From assembly GCF_034927245.1 (NCBI RefSeq), contig NZ_JAYFQK010000018.1, positions 83,072 to 147,071 of the forward strand: a stretch of DNA of 64,000 bases, in the 5' to 3' direction. The notes beneath the pieces were generated by a model, which ran no database searches, had not been told where the DNA came from, and was given only the letters and a program-made list of their open reading frames with translations. The position numbers and the translations under genes are program-made. This DNA is from Desulfitobacterium_A sp034927245 (GTDB lineage Bacteria > Bacillota > Desulfitobacteriia > Desulfitobacteriales > Desulfitobacteriaceae). This document shows positions 27,117 to 35,771 of the stretch, piece after piece (position 1 is the stretch's first letter; each line of letters begins with the position of its first letter).

Positions 27117-27890
27117 ATGTCGAAAAGGCATCCAATTATTGCGGGCAACTGGAAGATGAATAAAAATGTTCGTGAAGCACAAGAATATGCCGAAAAACTT
27201 CTAGGGCGAGTGGGTGAGGTCACCGATGTCGATGTTGTTGTCTGTGCACCTTTTACGGCTTTAGGTGTGTTAAAAGATGACCTTGAAGAAAGCGTAATCC
27301 ACATTGGTGCACAGGATTTATTTTGGGAGGCCTCAGGGGCATATACAGGCGAAATATCGGCGGAAATGCTTGTTGATATTGCGTGTACCTATGTTATCGT
27401 CGGGCATTCCGAGCGTCGCGAGATTATGCATGAGACCGATGAGGAGATTGCTAAAAAGGTTAAAGCTGCTCTGAAAGCCGGACTCACGCCAATCCTATGT
27501 GTCGGCGAAAATCTGGATCAACGTGAGGAAGGACGGGCGTTGGCTATCGTTCGGGGACAAGTTGAAAAAAATTTAATGGAATTGCCGCCGAAAGAGCTGA
27601 AACGGGTTGTCATTGCCTATGAACCGCTTTGGGCTATCGGAACAGGCAAAACATCATCCAGTGAGGATGCCCAGATTATGTGTGCGGCCATTCGTTCAAC
27701 CTTAGCGGGAATCGCCGGTGCGGTTGCCGATGAAGTCAATATTCTCTACGGCGGGAGCGTCAAAGCGGACAATATTGCCGAATTGATGGCTCAGCCGGAT
27801 ATTGACGGCGCCCTGGTGGGTGGAGCAAGCCTTGATGCCGATGACTTTGCCCGGTTGATCGAAAATGCGCGAGCCTCTCTTCAGGGGTAA
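27117..27890 (+). CDS. tpiA: Triosephosphate isomerase
   Basis: Interconverts dihydroxyacetone phosphate and glyceraldehyde-3-phosphate; 257 residues, normal length. Active-site Lys in GNWKMNKN, His in VGHSERR, and Glu in AYEPLWAIGTGK are all present, with the phosphate loop YGGSVKADN and GALVGGASLD. AAAGGAG precedes ATG. In the glycolytic operon, 24 bases after pgk. Confidence 0.98.
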   Translation: MSKRHPIIAGNWKMNKNVREAQEYAEKLLGRVGEVTDVDVVVCAPFTALGVLKDDLEESVIHIGAQDLFWEASGAYTGEISAEMLVDIACTYVIVGHSERREIMHETDEEIAKKVKAALKAGLTPILCVGENLDQREEGRALAIVRGQVEKNLMELPPKELKRVVIAYEPLWAIGTGKTSSSEDAQIMCAAIRSTLAGIAGAVADEVNILYGGSVKADNIAELMAQPDIDGALVGGASLDADDFARLIENARASLQG

Positions 27891-27960
27891 AGGAAACTTA
27901 CTTCAGGTGGCGGTTAATCATCGGATAACATGTGGTTATTATGAAAGCGGGGTGAAGGTG

Positions 27961-29514
27961 TTGACAGGAGAACGGGCAAGAAAACCGCTTCTTTTAATGA
28001 TTCTTGACGGATGGGGTTACAGCCCCGAGACTAAGGGAAACGCCATTGCCCAGGCTCATAAGCCGAATTATGATCATCTGCTGAGGACTTACCCCCATAC
28101 CTTATTAAAGGCCTCGGGGGAGGCTGTAGGTTTGCCGGAAGGACAGATGGGAAATTCGGAAGTGGGTCATTTGAATATCGGAGCCGGCCGTGTCGTCTAT
28201 CAGGAATTGACGCGGATTTTTAAAGCGATCAAGACCGGAGAGTTTGCGAAGAACCCTGTTTTAGCAGAGGCCATGGAGCGGGTGAGCCATGGGCAAGGGG
28301 CCTTGCATTTAATGGGCTTGGTATCGGATGGGGGAGTTCATTCTCATCTGGAGCACCTTTTTGCCCTGCTGGAGATGGCTAAAGCGAAGGGTGTCCAAAA
28401 AGTATATGTCCACGCCGCTTTAGATGGCCGAGATGTTTTACCCCAGAGTGCCAAGATCTATCTGAATCAGTTGCATGAAAAGTTCGAAGAACTGGGAGTC
28501 GGTCAGGTTGCTTCGGTATCCGGCCGGTATTATCTTATGGATCGCGATCAGCGCTGGGATCGGGTCGAAAAAGCGTATCAGGCACTTGTTCAAGGAGAAG
28601 GCTTGAAAGCGCCCAATGCTATTGCGGCGGTTGAACAATCCTATGACCGCCGGGTCAACGATGAATTTGTCGTGCCCACGGTGATTATTGATGGGAAGGG
28701 TCAGCCCCTGGGTAAGATTCAGGAGGGTGACAGTGTTATTTTCTTTAACTTCCGCTCCGATCGGGCGCGCCAAATCTCCCACGCTTTTGTGGATGAGGAT
28801 TTTACGGGTTTTGAACGCAAAGTACATCCTAAAGTTCATTATGTTTGTCTTACCGAATATGATGTGACCCTTCAGGCTCCGGTTGCTTTCCCTCCGCAGA
28901 ACTTGGAGAATACGCTTGGAGAAGTGCTTGCACAGCAGCACAAGAAGCAGCTCCGAATCGCGGAAACGGAGAAATATGCTCATGTGACCTTCTTCTTTAA
29001 CGGCGGGGTAGAGGAACCCTGCCCGGGAGAAGATCGCTGTTTGATTCCTTCACCGAAGGTCGCTACCTATAATCTGAAACCGGAAATGAGCGCGTATGAG
29101 GTAACCGAAGAGCTTTTAAAGCGCATCCAAAGCGATGTCTATGATGTCATCATTTTAAACTTTGCGAATACGGATATGGTGGGTCATACCGGCGAATTTG
29201 AGGCCGCGATTAAAGCCATTGAAGCGGTTGATCGATGTATCGGCAAGGTCGTTCCCGCGGTTCAGGAAAAGGGCGGGACAATCTTGATTACGGCGGATCA
29301 TGGCAATGCCGAGGCCAAAATTGACCTTGCGACAGGCAGACCTCTAACCGCTCATACGATTAATCCGGTTCCCTTGATCTTAGTTGATGAGCGGCTTAAA
29401 GATCGTCAATTGCGTAAGGGCGGAGCTCTTTGCGACGTGGCTCCGACGATTCTTGAGCTTTTAAACATTCCTCAGCCTTCGGATATGAAGGGGTTAAGTC
29501 TGGTTGAGGTTTGA
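27961..29514 (+). CDS. gpmI: 2,3-bisphosphoglycerate-independent phosphoglycerate mutase
   Basis: Manganese-dependent mutase of the alkaline-phosphatase superfamily, 517 residues from the chosen start. Motifs: KPLLLMILDGWGYSP (metal Asp), GNSEVGHLNIGAGR (phospho-serine), VSDGGVHSH, and the metal sites NFANTDMVGHTG and TADHGNAE. The frame is open back into the end of tpiA (27865), but a TTG at 27961 behind GCGGGGTGAAGG gives the family length; the GTG at 27958 is an alternative. Confidence 0.96.
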   Translation: MTGERARKPLLLMILDGWGYSPETKGNAIAQAHKPNYDHLLRTYPHTLLKASGEAVGLPEGQMGNSEVGHLNIGAGRVVYQELTRIFKAIKTGEFAKNPVLAEAMERVSHGQGALHLMGLVSDGGVHSHLEHLFALLEMAKAKGVQKVYVHAALDGRDVLPQSAKIYLNQLHEKFEELGVGQVASVSGRYYLMDRDQRWDRVEKAYQALVQGEGLKAPNAIAAVEQSYDRRVNDEFVVPTVIIDGKGQPLGKIQEGDSVIFFNFRSDRARQISHAFVDEDFTGFERKVHPKVHYVCLTEYDVTLQAPVAFPPQNLENTLGEVLAQQHKKQLRIAETEKYAHVTFFFNGGVEEPCPGEDRCLIPSPKVATYNLKPEMSAYEVTEELLKRIQSDVYDVIILNFANTDMVGHTGEFEAAIKAIEAVDRCIGKVVPAVQEKGGTILITADHGNAEAKIDLATGRPLTAHTINPVPLILVDERLKDRQLRKGGALCDVAPTILELLNIPQPSDMKGLSLVEV

Positions 29515-29544
29515 AAATAATTCATACTTAGGAGGTATTTAATC

Positions 29545-30822
29545 ATGTCAATTATCAGTGATGTCTATGCCCGTGAAATTTTGGATTCACGCGGCAATCC
29601 AACGGTTGAGGTCGAAGTAACCCTAGAAGATGGTGCAATGGGTCGTGCCGCAGTTCCCTCCGGAGCTTCGACAGGAGCTTTTGAAGCGATTGAATTGCGT
29701 GACGGTGATAAAACCCGTTATTTTGGCAAAGGCGTTTTAAATGCGGTTGAAAATGTTAATGCTGAGATCGCCCCTGAAATTGAGGGCTTAGATGCTTTTG
29801 ATCAACCCGGTTTGGATCGGGTTCTTATTGACCTTGACGGAACAGACAATAAAGGAAAATTCGGAGCCAATGCCATTCTCGGTGTTTCCTTAGCCAATGC
29901 CAAGGCTGCCGCAGATTGCATAGGGATGCCCCTTTATCAATATCTCGGCGGTGTCAATGCGAAAGAGCTGCCCGTTCCGATGATGAACATCTTAAACGGC
30001 GGTAAACACGCGGACAATAATGTGGACATCCAGGAATTCATGATCATGCCGGTTGGCGCAAAGAGCTTCCGGGAAGCTTTGCGGATGGGGACGGAAGTCT
30101 ATCACAGCCTTAAGGCGGTATTAAAGGAGAAATCCTTAGCGACAGCGATTGGCGATGAAGGCGGTTTTGCTCCGAGTCTTGAATCCAACTCCGATGCCTT
30201 GCTCTGTATTGTCGATGCGATTCAACGGGCAGGCTATGTTCCCGGTGAAGATGTCGCCTTAGCTTTGGATGTCGCTGCTACAGAGTTATATAAAGACGGG
30301 GTCTATCATCTTGCCGGGGAAGGCTTGACTAAAACCGCAGATGAAATGATTGAATACTATGAAGGATTAGTTGAAAAATATCCGATTGTTTCGATTGAGG
30401 ACGGACTTGCCGAAGAAGACTGGGAGGGCTGGCGGAAACTCACAGAACGCTTAGGCGGGAAAATCCAACTGGTGGGTGATGACTTGTTTGTTACGAATCC
30501 GAAGCGTCTGGCCAAAGGGATCAAGGAAAAATGCGCTAACTCAATTCTGATTAAACTTAACCAGATCGGAACCTTGACTGAAACTCTGGATGCTATTGAA
30601 ATGGCGAAACGCGCAGGCTATACCGCCGTTATTTCCCATCGCTCGGGAGAGACCGAGGATGTCACGATGGCTCATATTGCCGTTGCCGTTAATGCCGGCC
30701 AAATTAAGACAGGGGCACCTGCCCGCACCGAACGCGTGGCTAAATATAACGAGTTGCTGCGGATTGAGGAAGAACTGGGTGAATCAGCGATTTACAGAGG
30801 AAAAGAAAGTCTGGCAAGATAA
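29545..30822 (+). CDS. eno: Enolase
   Basis: Converts 2-phosphoglycerate to phosphoenolpyruvate; 425 residues. Typical sequences are REILDSRGNPTVEVEV, the GDEGGFAP loop with catalytic Glu, metal ligands in ALDVAA, SIEDGLAEEDW and VGDDLFVTN, catalytic Lys in ILIKLNQIGT and the SHRSGETED signature. AGGAGGT precedes ATG. Last glycolytic gene before a terminator. Confidence 0.98.
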   Translation: MSIISDVYAREILDSRGNPTVEVEVTLEDGAMGRAAVPSGASTGAFEAIELRDGDKTRYFGKGVLNAVENVNAEIAPEIEGLDAFDQPGLDRVLIDLDGTDNKGKFGANAILGVSLANAKAAADCIGMPLYQYLGGVNAKELPVPMMNILNGGKHADNNVDIQEFMIMPVGAKSFREALRMGTEVYHSLKAVLKEKSLATAIGDEGGFAPSLESNSDALLCIVDAIQRAGYVPGEDVALALDVAATELYKDGVYHLAGEGLTKTADEMIEYYEGLVEKYPIVSIEDGLAEEDWEGWRKLTERLGGKIQLVGDDLFVTNPKRLAKGIKEKCANSILIKLNQIGTLTETLDAIEMAKRAGYTAVISHRSGETEDVTMAHIAVAVNAGQIKTGAPARTERVAKYNELLRIEEELGESAIYRGKESLAR

Positions 30823-30853
30823 CTTATTTTGGAGTAATTTGAATATTAACCGG

Positions 30854-30897
30854 GGACTTGGATGGTGTTGCAGCGTCTAAGTCCTTGCCTTTTTTTC
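30854..30897 (+). terminator. Terminator after eno
   Basis: GGACTT at 30854-30859 pairs with AAGTCC at 30879-30884 (extended by GA/TC on the loop side), followed after TTGCC by a run of T. Confidence 0.75.
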
Positions 30898-30979
30898 TTT
30901 TTATATGCTAAAATAGGATACTAGTAACTGTAAAAGATTTGAGCAGAGGGTACACTTTTTTGAGGAGGTGAATGGCGTT

Positions 30980-31204
30980 ATGTTGGTCTTTCTTACGGTA
31001 ATACTTTTGATTAGTTCAATAGGCTTGATTGCGACTGTACTTTTACAATCCGGCACTGGGGCTGGCCTTGGGGCAATCGGAGGTGCAGGAGAGGCTTTCT
31101 TTGGGAAAAAGAAAGGGATGGATGAACTGTTCGAGAAATTGAGCATTATTTCGGCTGCACTTTTTTTATTGAGCTCTTTAGGAGTAACCTGGATTATGCG
31201 ATAA
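30980..31204 (+). CDS. secG: Preprotein translocase subunit SecG
   Basis: A 74-residue SecYEG accessory subunit with two membrane spans (about 3-22 and 52-72) joined by the glycine-rich loop SGTGAGLGAIGGAGEAFFGKKKGMD, which is the SecG signature. ATG 30980 is chosen because GAGGAGGTG at 30962-30970 lies nine bases before it; a GTG at 30968 lies inside the ribosome site. In many Firmicutes rnr and smpB follow directly; here hppA follows instead. Confidence 0.94.
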   Translation: MLVFLTVILLISSIGLIATVLLQSGTGAGLGAIGGAGEAFFGKKKGMDELFEKLSIISAALFLLSSLGVTWIMR

Positions 31205-31420
31205 GTTCCGGGGCTCCTTTTTCTTTTTTTTTGTACTAGCGAAAAGTATAAGTTTTTGAAATTATAAATTATAAGCTTAAATTAATCATTTGCTCTAACT
31301 CTACATAATTATTGTGATAAAGGAATACAGATTAGACGTCTAGGATTAGGGAAACTCAATAAATGCTCACAGTGGGACGGGATTTAAGTTTATCCATTAA
31401 AACTTAGGAGGTTTATTGTC

Positions 31421-33445
31421 ATGGATTTTGCTTCAATGCCGATTATAGCCGTTTTGACGGGTATAATTGGTCTTATCTTTGCATTTTATTTTGCTTCTAG
31501 TGTGTTAAAAGCCAGTCCGGGAAATGCCCGGATGCAAGAAATTTCCCAAGCCATTCAAGAGGGGGCTATGGCTTACCTCAATCGTCAATATCGTACACTT
31601 ATTCCTTTCGTCATTATTATCTTTTTCCTCTTGTTTTTCTTAAAAGGGGCAACAGGATGGCAAACCGCTGTTTCTTTCCTGTGTGGTGCCATACTTTCGG
31701 CTGTGGCCGGTTATATTGGAATGAACATTACGACTCGAGCCAATGCGCGGACGACTGAAGCGGCCCGAACAAGCCTGAACAAGGCGTTGGGGGTATCGTT
31801 TCAGGCAGGTGCGGTTATGGGATTATCCGTTGTGGGCTTAGGCATCATTGGAGTCAGTGCTCTTTACCTTGTGTTTAGGGATGCGGAAATTATTAACTCC
31901 TTTGCGTTTGGCGCAAGTGCGATTGCCCTCTTCGCCCGTGTCGGCGGAGGAATTTATACGAAAGCAGCCGATGTCGGTGCAGACCTTGTGGGTAAAGTTG
32001 AAGTCGGAATTCCCGAAGATGATCCGCGTAATCCGGCCGTTATTGCCGATAACGTAGGTGACAATGTCGGTGACACTGCAGGTATGGGTGCTGACCTGTT
32101 TGAATCCTATGCTGCTTCCACAATCGCAGCTATGTTGGTCGGCGGAAGTGTCTTTGCTTCAGTTGATCAGGGATTACCCGGCATAATGTTTCCCTTGATG
32201 ATTGGGGCTATCGGAATTATTTCGGCGATTATCGCAAGCTTTTTTGTACGTACGGGTGAGAATGCCAATCCCCAGACGGCTTTAAATAAAGGACTATGGG
32301 GTACGAACGCTCTGACCGCTCTTGCGTCTTTCGGACTTGTTCACTGGATGCTGCCGGACGCTTTAAAAGTTAATGGTACATTGACCATTACTCCGAATCG
32401 TGTATTTGTTGCGATCATTGCCGGGCTGGTCGTCAACGTGCTGATCGGTCTGTTAACCGAGTACTATACCTCAAACCAAAAGAAACCTGCGCAAGCGATT
32501 GCTAAGGCTTCAGAAACGGGAGCAGCGACGAATATCATTTCCGGACTGGCAACAGGTATGAAGAGTACAGCTCTTCCGGTAATCGTTATCTGCGTTGCCA
32601 TCTATGTCTCTTTCCAAGCCTCGGGTGTCTTTGGAATCGCAGTTGCCGCGATGGCCATGCTTTCGACCGCGGGTATGGTTGTAGCCATCGATTCCTTCGG
32701 ACCGGTTGCGGATAATGCCGGTGGTATTGCGGAAATGGCTGAACTTGATCCCAGTATTCGTAAAACAACAGACCAACTCGATTCCGTTGGAAATACGACA
32801 GCTGCTGTTGCTAAAGGATTTGCCATTGGCTCCGCAGCTTTGACGGCTCTCGCCCTGTTCAGCGCTTTCTCAGAGTTAGCCCATTTAGAGAGCATCAACA
32901 TTCTTGTCCCGACGACAATCATCGGTCTGTTTATCGGAGCAGCCGTGCCTTTCCTTTTCTCCGCATTTGCTATGGAAGCGGTTGGAAAAGCTGCTTTTGA
33001 AATGATCGGAGAGGTTCGCCGTCAATTCCGCGAAATCCCGGGTTTGATGGAAGGTAAAGCGAAACCTGATTATCGTGCTTGTGTCGATATCTCTACCAAA
33101 GCAGCAATTCGGGAAATGGTTATTCCCGGACTGCTTGCCGTAGGAACTCCGTTATTAGTCGGTTTCGGCCTCGGTAAAGATGCCATGGGCGGAATGCTTG
33201 CCGGCGGTACGGTTGCCGGTTTATTGATGGCTATATTCATGGCCAATGCCGGCGGTGCCTGGGATAATGCGAAGAAATACATTGAAGCCGGAAACCTCGG
33301 CGGTAAAGGAACCCCGACCCACGCAGCAGCAGTTATCGGGGATACGGTCGGTGATCCCTTTAAAGATACTGCCGGTCCTTCCTTAAATGCTTTGATCAAG
33401 GTTATGGGGACCATTTCTTTGATTATTGCTCCGTTGCTAAGATAG
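31421..33445 (+). CDS. hppA: Membrane-bound ion-pumping pyrophosphatase
   Basis: A 674-residue integral membrane PPase that pumps H+ and/or Na+ using pyrophosphate. Catalytic motifs: GGGIYTKAADVGADLVGKVE, DDPRNPAVIADNVGDNVGD and DNAGGIAEMA, with the C-terminal GDTVGDPFKDTAGPSLN. The site that separates K+-dependent from K+-independent enzymes reads GNTTAAVAKG (Ala at the position that is Lys in the independent class), so K+ dependence is predicted. AGGAGG precedes ATG. The 216 bases upstream show no clear structure besides AT-rich sequence. Confidence 0.96.
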   Translation: MDFASMPIIAVLTGIIGLIFAFYFASSVLKASPGNARMQEISQAIQEGAMAYLNRQYRTLIPFVIIIFFLLFFLKGATGWQTAVSFLCGAILSAVAGYIGMNITTRANARTTEAARTSLNKALGVSFQAGAVMGLSVVGLGIIGVSALYLVFRDAEIINSFAFGASAIALFARVGGGIYTKAADVGADLVGKVEVGIPEDDPRNPAVIADNVGDNVGDTAGMGADLFESYAASTIAAMLVGGSVFASVDQGLPGIMFPLMIGAIGIISAIIASFFVRTGENANPQTALNKGLWGTNALTALASFGLVHWMLPDALKVNGTLTITPNRVFVAIIAGLVVNVLIGLLTEYYTSNQKKPAQAIAKASETGAATNIISGLATGMKSTALPVIVICVAIYVSFQASGVFGIAVAAMAMLSTAGMVVAIDSFGPVADNAGGIAEMAELDPSIRKTTDQLDSVGNTTAAVAKGFAIGSAALTALALFSAFSELAHLESINILVPTTIIGLFIGAAVPFLFSAFAMEAVGKAAFEMIGEVRRQFREIPGLMEGKAKPDYRACVDISTKAAIREMVIPGLLAVGTPLLVGFGLGKDAMGGMLAGGTVAGLLMAIFMANAGGAWDNAKKYIEAGNLGGKGTPTHAAAVIGDTVGDPFKDTAGPSLNALIKVMGTISLIIAPLLR

Positions 33446-33490
33446 GTGTAAGCTGGGATTCAGCAGGGAACTAACTAGGGTTTTATTCAA

Positions 33491-33517
33491 GGGGCTGTTG
33501 CAAAACAGCCCCTTTTT
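33491..33517 (+). terminator. Terminator after hppA
   Basis: GGGGCTGT at 33491-33498 pairs with ACAGCCCC at 33505-33512 around TGCAAA, followed by TTTTT. The stem core is the same as in the uvrA terminator. Confidence 0.85.
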
Positions 33518-33522
33518 CGGTG

Positions 33523-33616
33523 GTGCGCCACGCATGGCGATTAACTAGGTGGTGAAAGACCACTGTGGGGGCTGGTAGTTGCCAACCACTAGCCAAGAGC
33601 AAGGGTGTCCACCGTA
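33523..33616 (+). mobile_element. Group II intron 5' end remnant (domain I start)
   Basis: GTGCGCC at 33523-33529 begins a stretch with the landmarks of the 5' end of bacterial group II introns: GGTGGTGAAAGACCACT, a GCTGGTAGTT...AACCACTAGC paired region and AAGAGCAAGGGTGTCCACCG. It sits directly behind the hppA terminator, a common landing site for such introns. The rest of domain I and the maturase N-terminus are missing; maturase pieces resume at 34549. No domain V hairpin was found. Confidence 0.65.
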
Positions 33617-33778
33617 ATAGTTTTTAAATTTTCAATTGTCCAAACCATCGAATTCTCCATCTCAGAAATTCAGACCGTATTATTAGTCTGGTTTTCCATT
33701 ATAAACCATATCATAGTATAATCAAAAATAGTAAGTTATTAAAAACGCATGACATGGCATACACGAGGAGGCGAGAAT

Positions 33779-34522
33779 TTGATTATTGATGCATTAGTAA
33801 CTGCGATTATTAATTTAATGTTGTTTGCTATTATGGTTGCATTTGCAAAATATTTTCAATCAATTAGAAATATGAATTATACTCCGCCAGCTTGGATAAG
33901 CGTAAAAAAAGACGGCATTAAATTATTTTCCATGGGAATTATTTCAGCGTTATTATACAAATTCGTAGTAGGCTTAATAGGAATTTTAAATGGAACGATG
34001 ATATTGACTATAAATCAATCAGGTATAACAGATACATTAATACTTACTCTTGCTAGTAGTTTTGGTTTTCTGGGAGTTGCTTTATTTGAAGAAGGCTTAT
34101 TCAGGGGATATATGATGCAAGTAATATTTAGAAAAATCCACAAATTACTGGCAATCGTTATCCAAGCGATGGCATTTGGATTAATACACTATACTAATTA
34201 TGACCAGCCCCATGCTTGGGTAAAGATTTTAGATGTTATTTTAATAGGATTAATATTTGGGATTATTGTAGTAAAAACAAAATCACTAATGTTTGTCATA
34301 GGAACTCATTTAATGTTCGATGTTGCTGGACAAATATTATTTGTAGATAATTTACATGAATTCGATAGAGCTGTTTATTTTCAAAGTATTAATAACTTTA
34401 CACCAAATACGATAGGAAGTTTGTTCTATATTGAATTTATAGATTTGTTTTTGCTATCTATCATAGCAATATTATTAGGATTTTTATTTCGAAAGGATAT
34501 TTTTTGTAAAACAAATTATTAG
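33779..34522 (+). CDS. CPBP-family intramembrane metalloprotease (CAAX protease-like)
   Basis: A 247-residue membrane protein with several hydrophobic helices. Catalytic motifs of the CPBP/Abi family are intact: FEEGLFRGYMM (EExxxR), FGLIHYTNY (FxxxH) and HLMFDVAGQ. Members act as prenyl proteases, bacteriocin self-immunity factors or regulators. TTG start at 33779 with AGGAGG at 33766-33771; an upstream ATG at 33749 lies before that site. The gene looks much richer in A and T than its neighbours and lies between two pieces of one group II intron, suggesting late arrival. Confidence 0.8.
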   Translation: MIIDALVTAIINLMLFAIMVAFAKYFQSIRNMNYTPPAWISVKKDGIKLFSMGIISALLYKFVVGLIGILNGTMILTINQSGITDTLILTLASSFGFLGVALFEEGLFRGYMMQVIFRKIHKLLAIVIQAMAFGLIHYTNYDQPHAWVKILDVILIGLIFGIIVVKTKSLMFVIGTHLMFDVAGQILFVDNLHEFDRAVYFQSINNFTPNTIGSLFYIEFIDLFLLSIIAILLGFLFRKDIFCKTNY

Positions 34523-34548
34523 CTTCGTTTTTTATAAAAAATATCAGT

Positions 34549-35230
34549 TGTGGTTCAACATAAATCCGAGGAAACCCAAGTCGGCGTACCCCAGGGCGGA
34601 CCGTTAAGTCCAATTCTTAGCAACATTATGTTAAATGAACTGGATAAGGAACTAGAGCGAAGGGGCCATCGTTTTGTCCGTTATGCGGACGATATGATGA
34701 ACTAGGAGAAGTGCTGAGCCTGCACTGGCCAATGTTCTCCCCTTTATAGAGCAGAGACTTTTTCGCAAAGTGAACCGGGAGAAAACGAGAGTTGACGATG
34801 TAGGTAATGTTAAATTCTTGGGCTTTGCGTTTTACCAAAGGAAAGGTGAGGCAGAGTCAGAATTTATCCGAAATCGGTAGTAAGATGAGGAACAAAATTA
34901 GAAAGCTTACCTCATGAAGCGACGGAATGGGGAATGAAGAAAGGGCGATAAAGCTCAGATGCTATATCGTGGGGTGGATAAACTACTTCAAGATAGCAGA
35001 CATAAGGACGTTGCTAACACAGACCGACGAATGGATGAGAAGGCGTATCCGCATGATCTAATGGAAACAATGGAAACGAGTGAGAACAAAGTTTCAAATG
35101 CTTAAATCGCTCGGAATCAGTGAACAGAAAGCATAGGAATACGCAAATACGCAAATACAAGAAAGAGCTACTGGAGAACATCAAATAGCCCAATCCTAGC
35201 CAAATTCCTAACATATGATGTTTTAAAGGG
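34549..35230 (+). pseudogene. Group II intron reverse transcriptase/maturase (LtrA-like), degenerate
   Basis: Translated pieces in shifting frames match group II intron maturases: VGVPQGGPLSPILSNIMLNE then RYADD (RT catalytic box) at 34582-34695; after a frameshift FIEQRLFRKVNREKT and VKFLGFAFYQRKG (about 34720-34850); then IKLRCYIVGWINYFKIADIR, TQTDEWMRRRIRMI and WKQWKRVRTKF to about 35110, ending in SPILAKFLTYDVLKG near 35230. Several in-frame stops and frameshifts show it is dead. The first 150 or so residues of RT are missing. Confidence 0.85.
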
Positions 35231-35507
35231 ATTTGGACAGTAAAACTTAGCTTCGACAGTCAAATAGATTTTTAGGCACATAGAAAAACTGAGATTAATC
35301 AAGGAAATGATGGCATTAGGTTCAGAATATTTTAGAAATAGGGGAAACTTAGTATTGCTGTTTTATTAACTCTATATCAAAATGGAAATAGAATGATAAA
35401 GAACAAGAAACATCCTAAAGTTTTTTAAAATGGTATTCTAATAAATTGAATATTGTCGAAACTGAAGATAGTGGTGCTAATTGGAAAGTTATCATGCAAA
35501 AATAATG
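35231..35507 (+). other. AT-rich decayed stretch with a short coding tail
   Basis: No intact gene. The end (35443-35507) reads LNIVETEDSGANWKVIMQK then stop, which looks like the C-terminus of a lost lipoprotein: the DSG.NW pattern also closes the BNR-type protein at 35772. The rest has many stops in all frames. Confidence 0.35.
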
Positions 35508-35511
35508 GGGT

Positions 35512-35540
35512 AATGCTTGGTGCAAGCCAAGCATTCCTTT
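35512..35540 (+). terminator. Hairpin, probable terminator
   Basis: AATGCTTGG at 35512-35520 pairs perfectly with CCAAGCATT at 35527-35535, followed by CCTTTATCC. It closes the decayed frame ending at 35507. Confidence 0.6.
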
Positions 35541-35607
35541 ATCCTCTTTTGTACTTATGGGATTAGCAGGGAGAAGTCGCGGATAGACTATGAACAGCGC
35601 CGAAGTG

Positions 35608-35630
35608 CAAGACAGGTCGGTACTGAAAAA
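35608..35630 (+). repeat. 23-bp direct repeat, left copy
   Basis: The 23 bases beginning CAAGACAGGTCGG and ending TACTGAAAAA occur identically at 37037-37059. The two copies flank the BNR lipoprotein gene and a broken small gene. Confidence 0.9.
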
Positions 35631-35771
35631 ACGGCGAAAACGAGATAAATTTAATGTAAGTAGATGTGCTCGCTGGTCTATCTGCTTATCAAATAAATCA
35701 TACCGCAGAGCTCTACAAGATTATACTTTCATTCATTTTTGCCTTGAGCACAGCGAAAGGAATGATATTTT

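Noticed and set aside
28438..28983. 181-residue minus-strand frame within gpmI
   Set aside because: Antisense shadow; gpmI motifs on the other strand are unambiguous.
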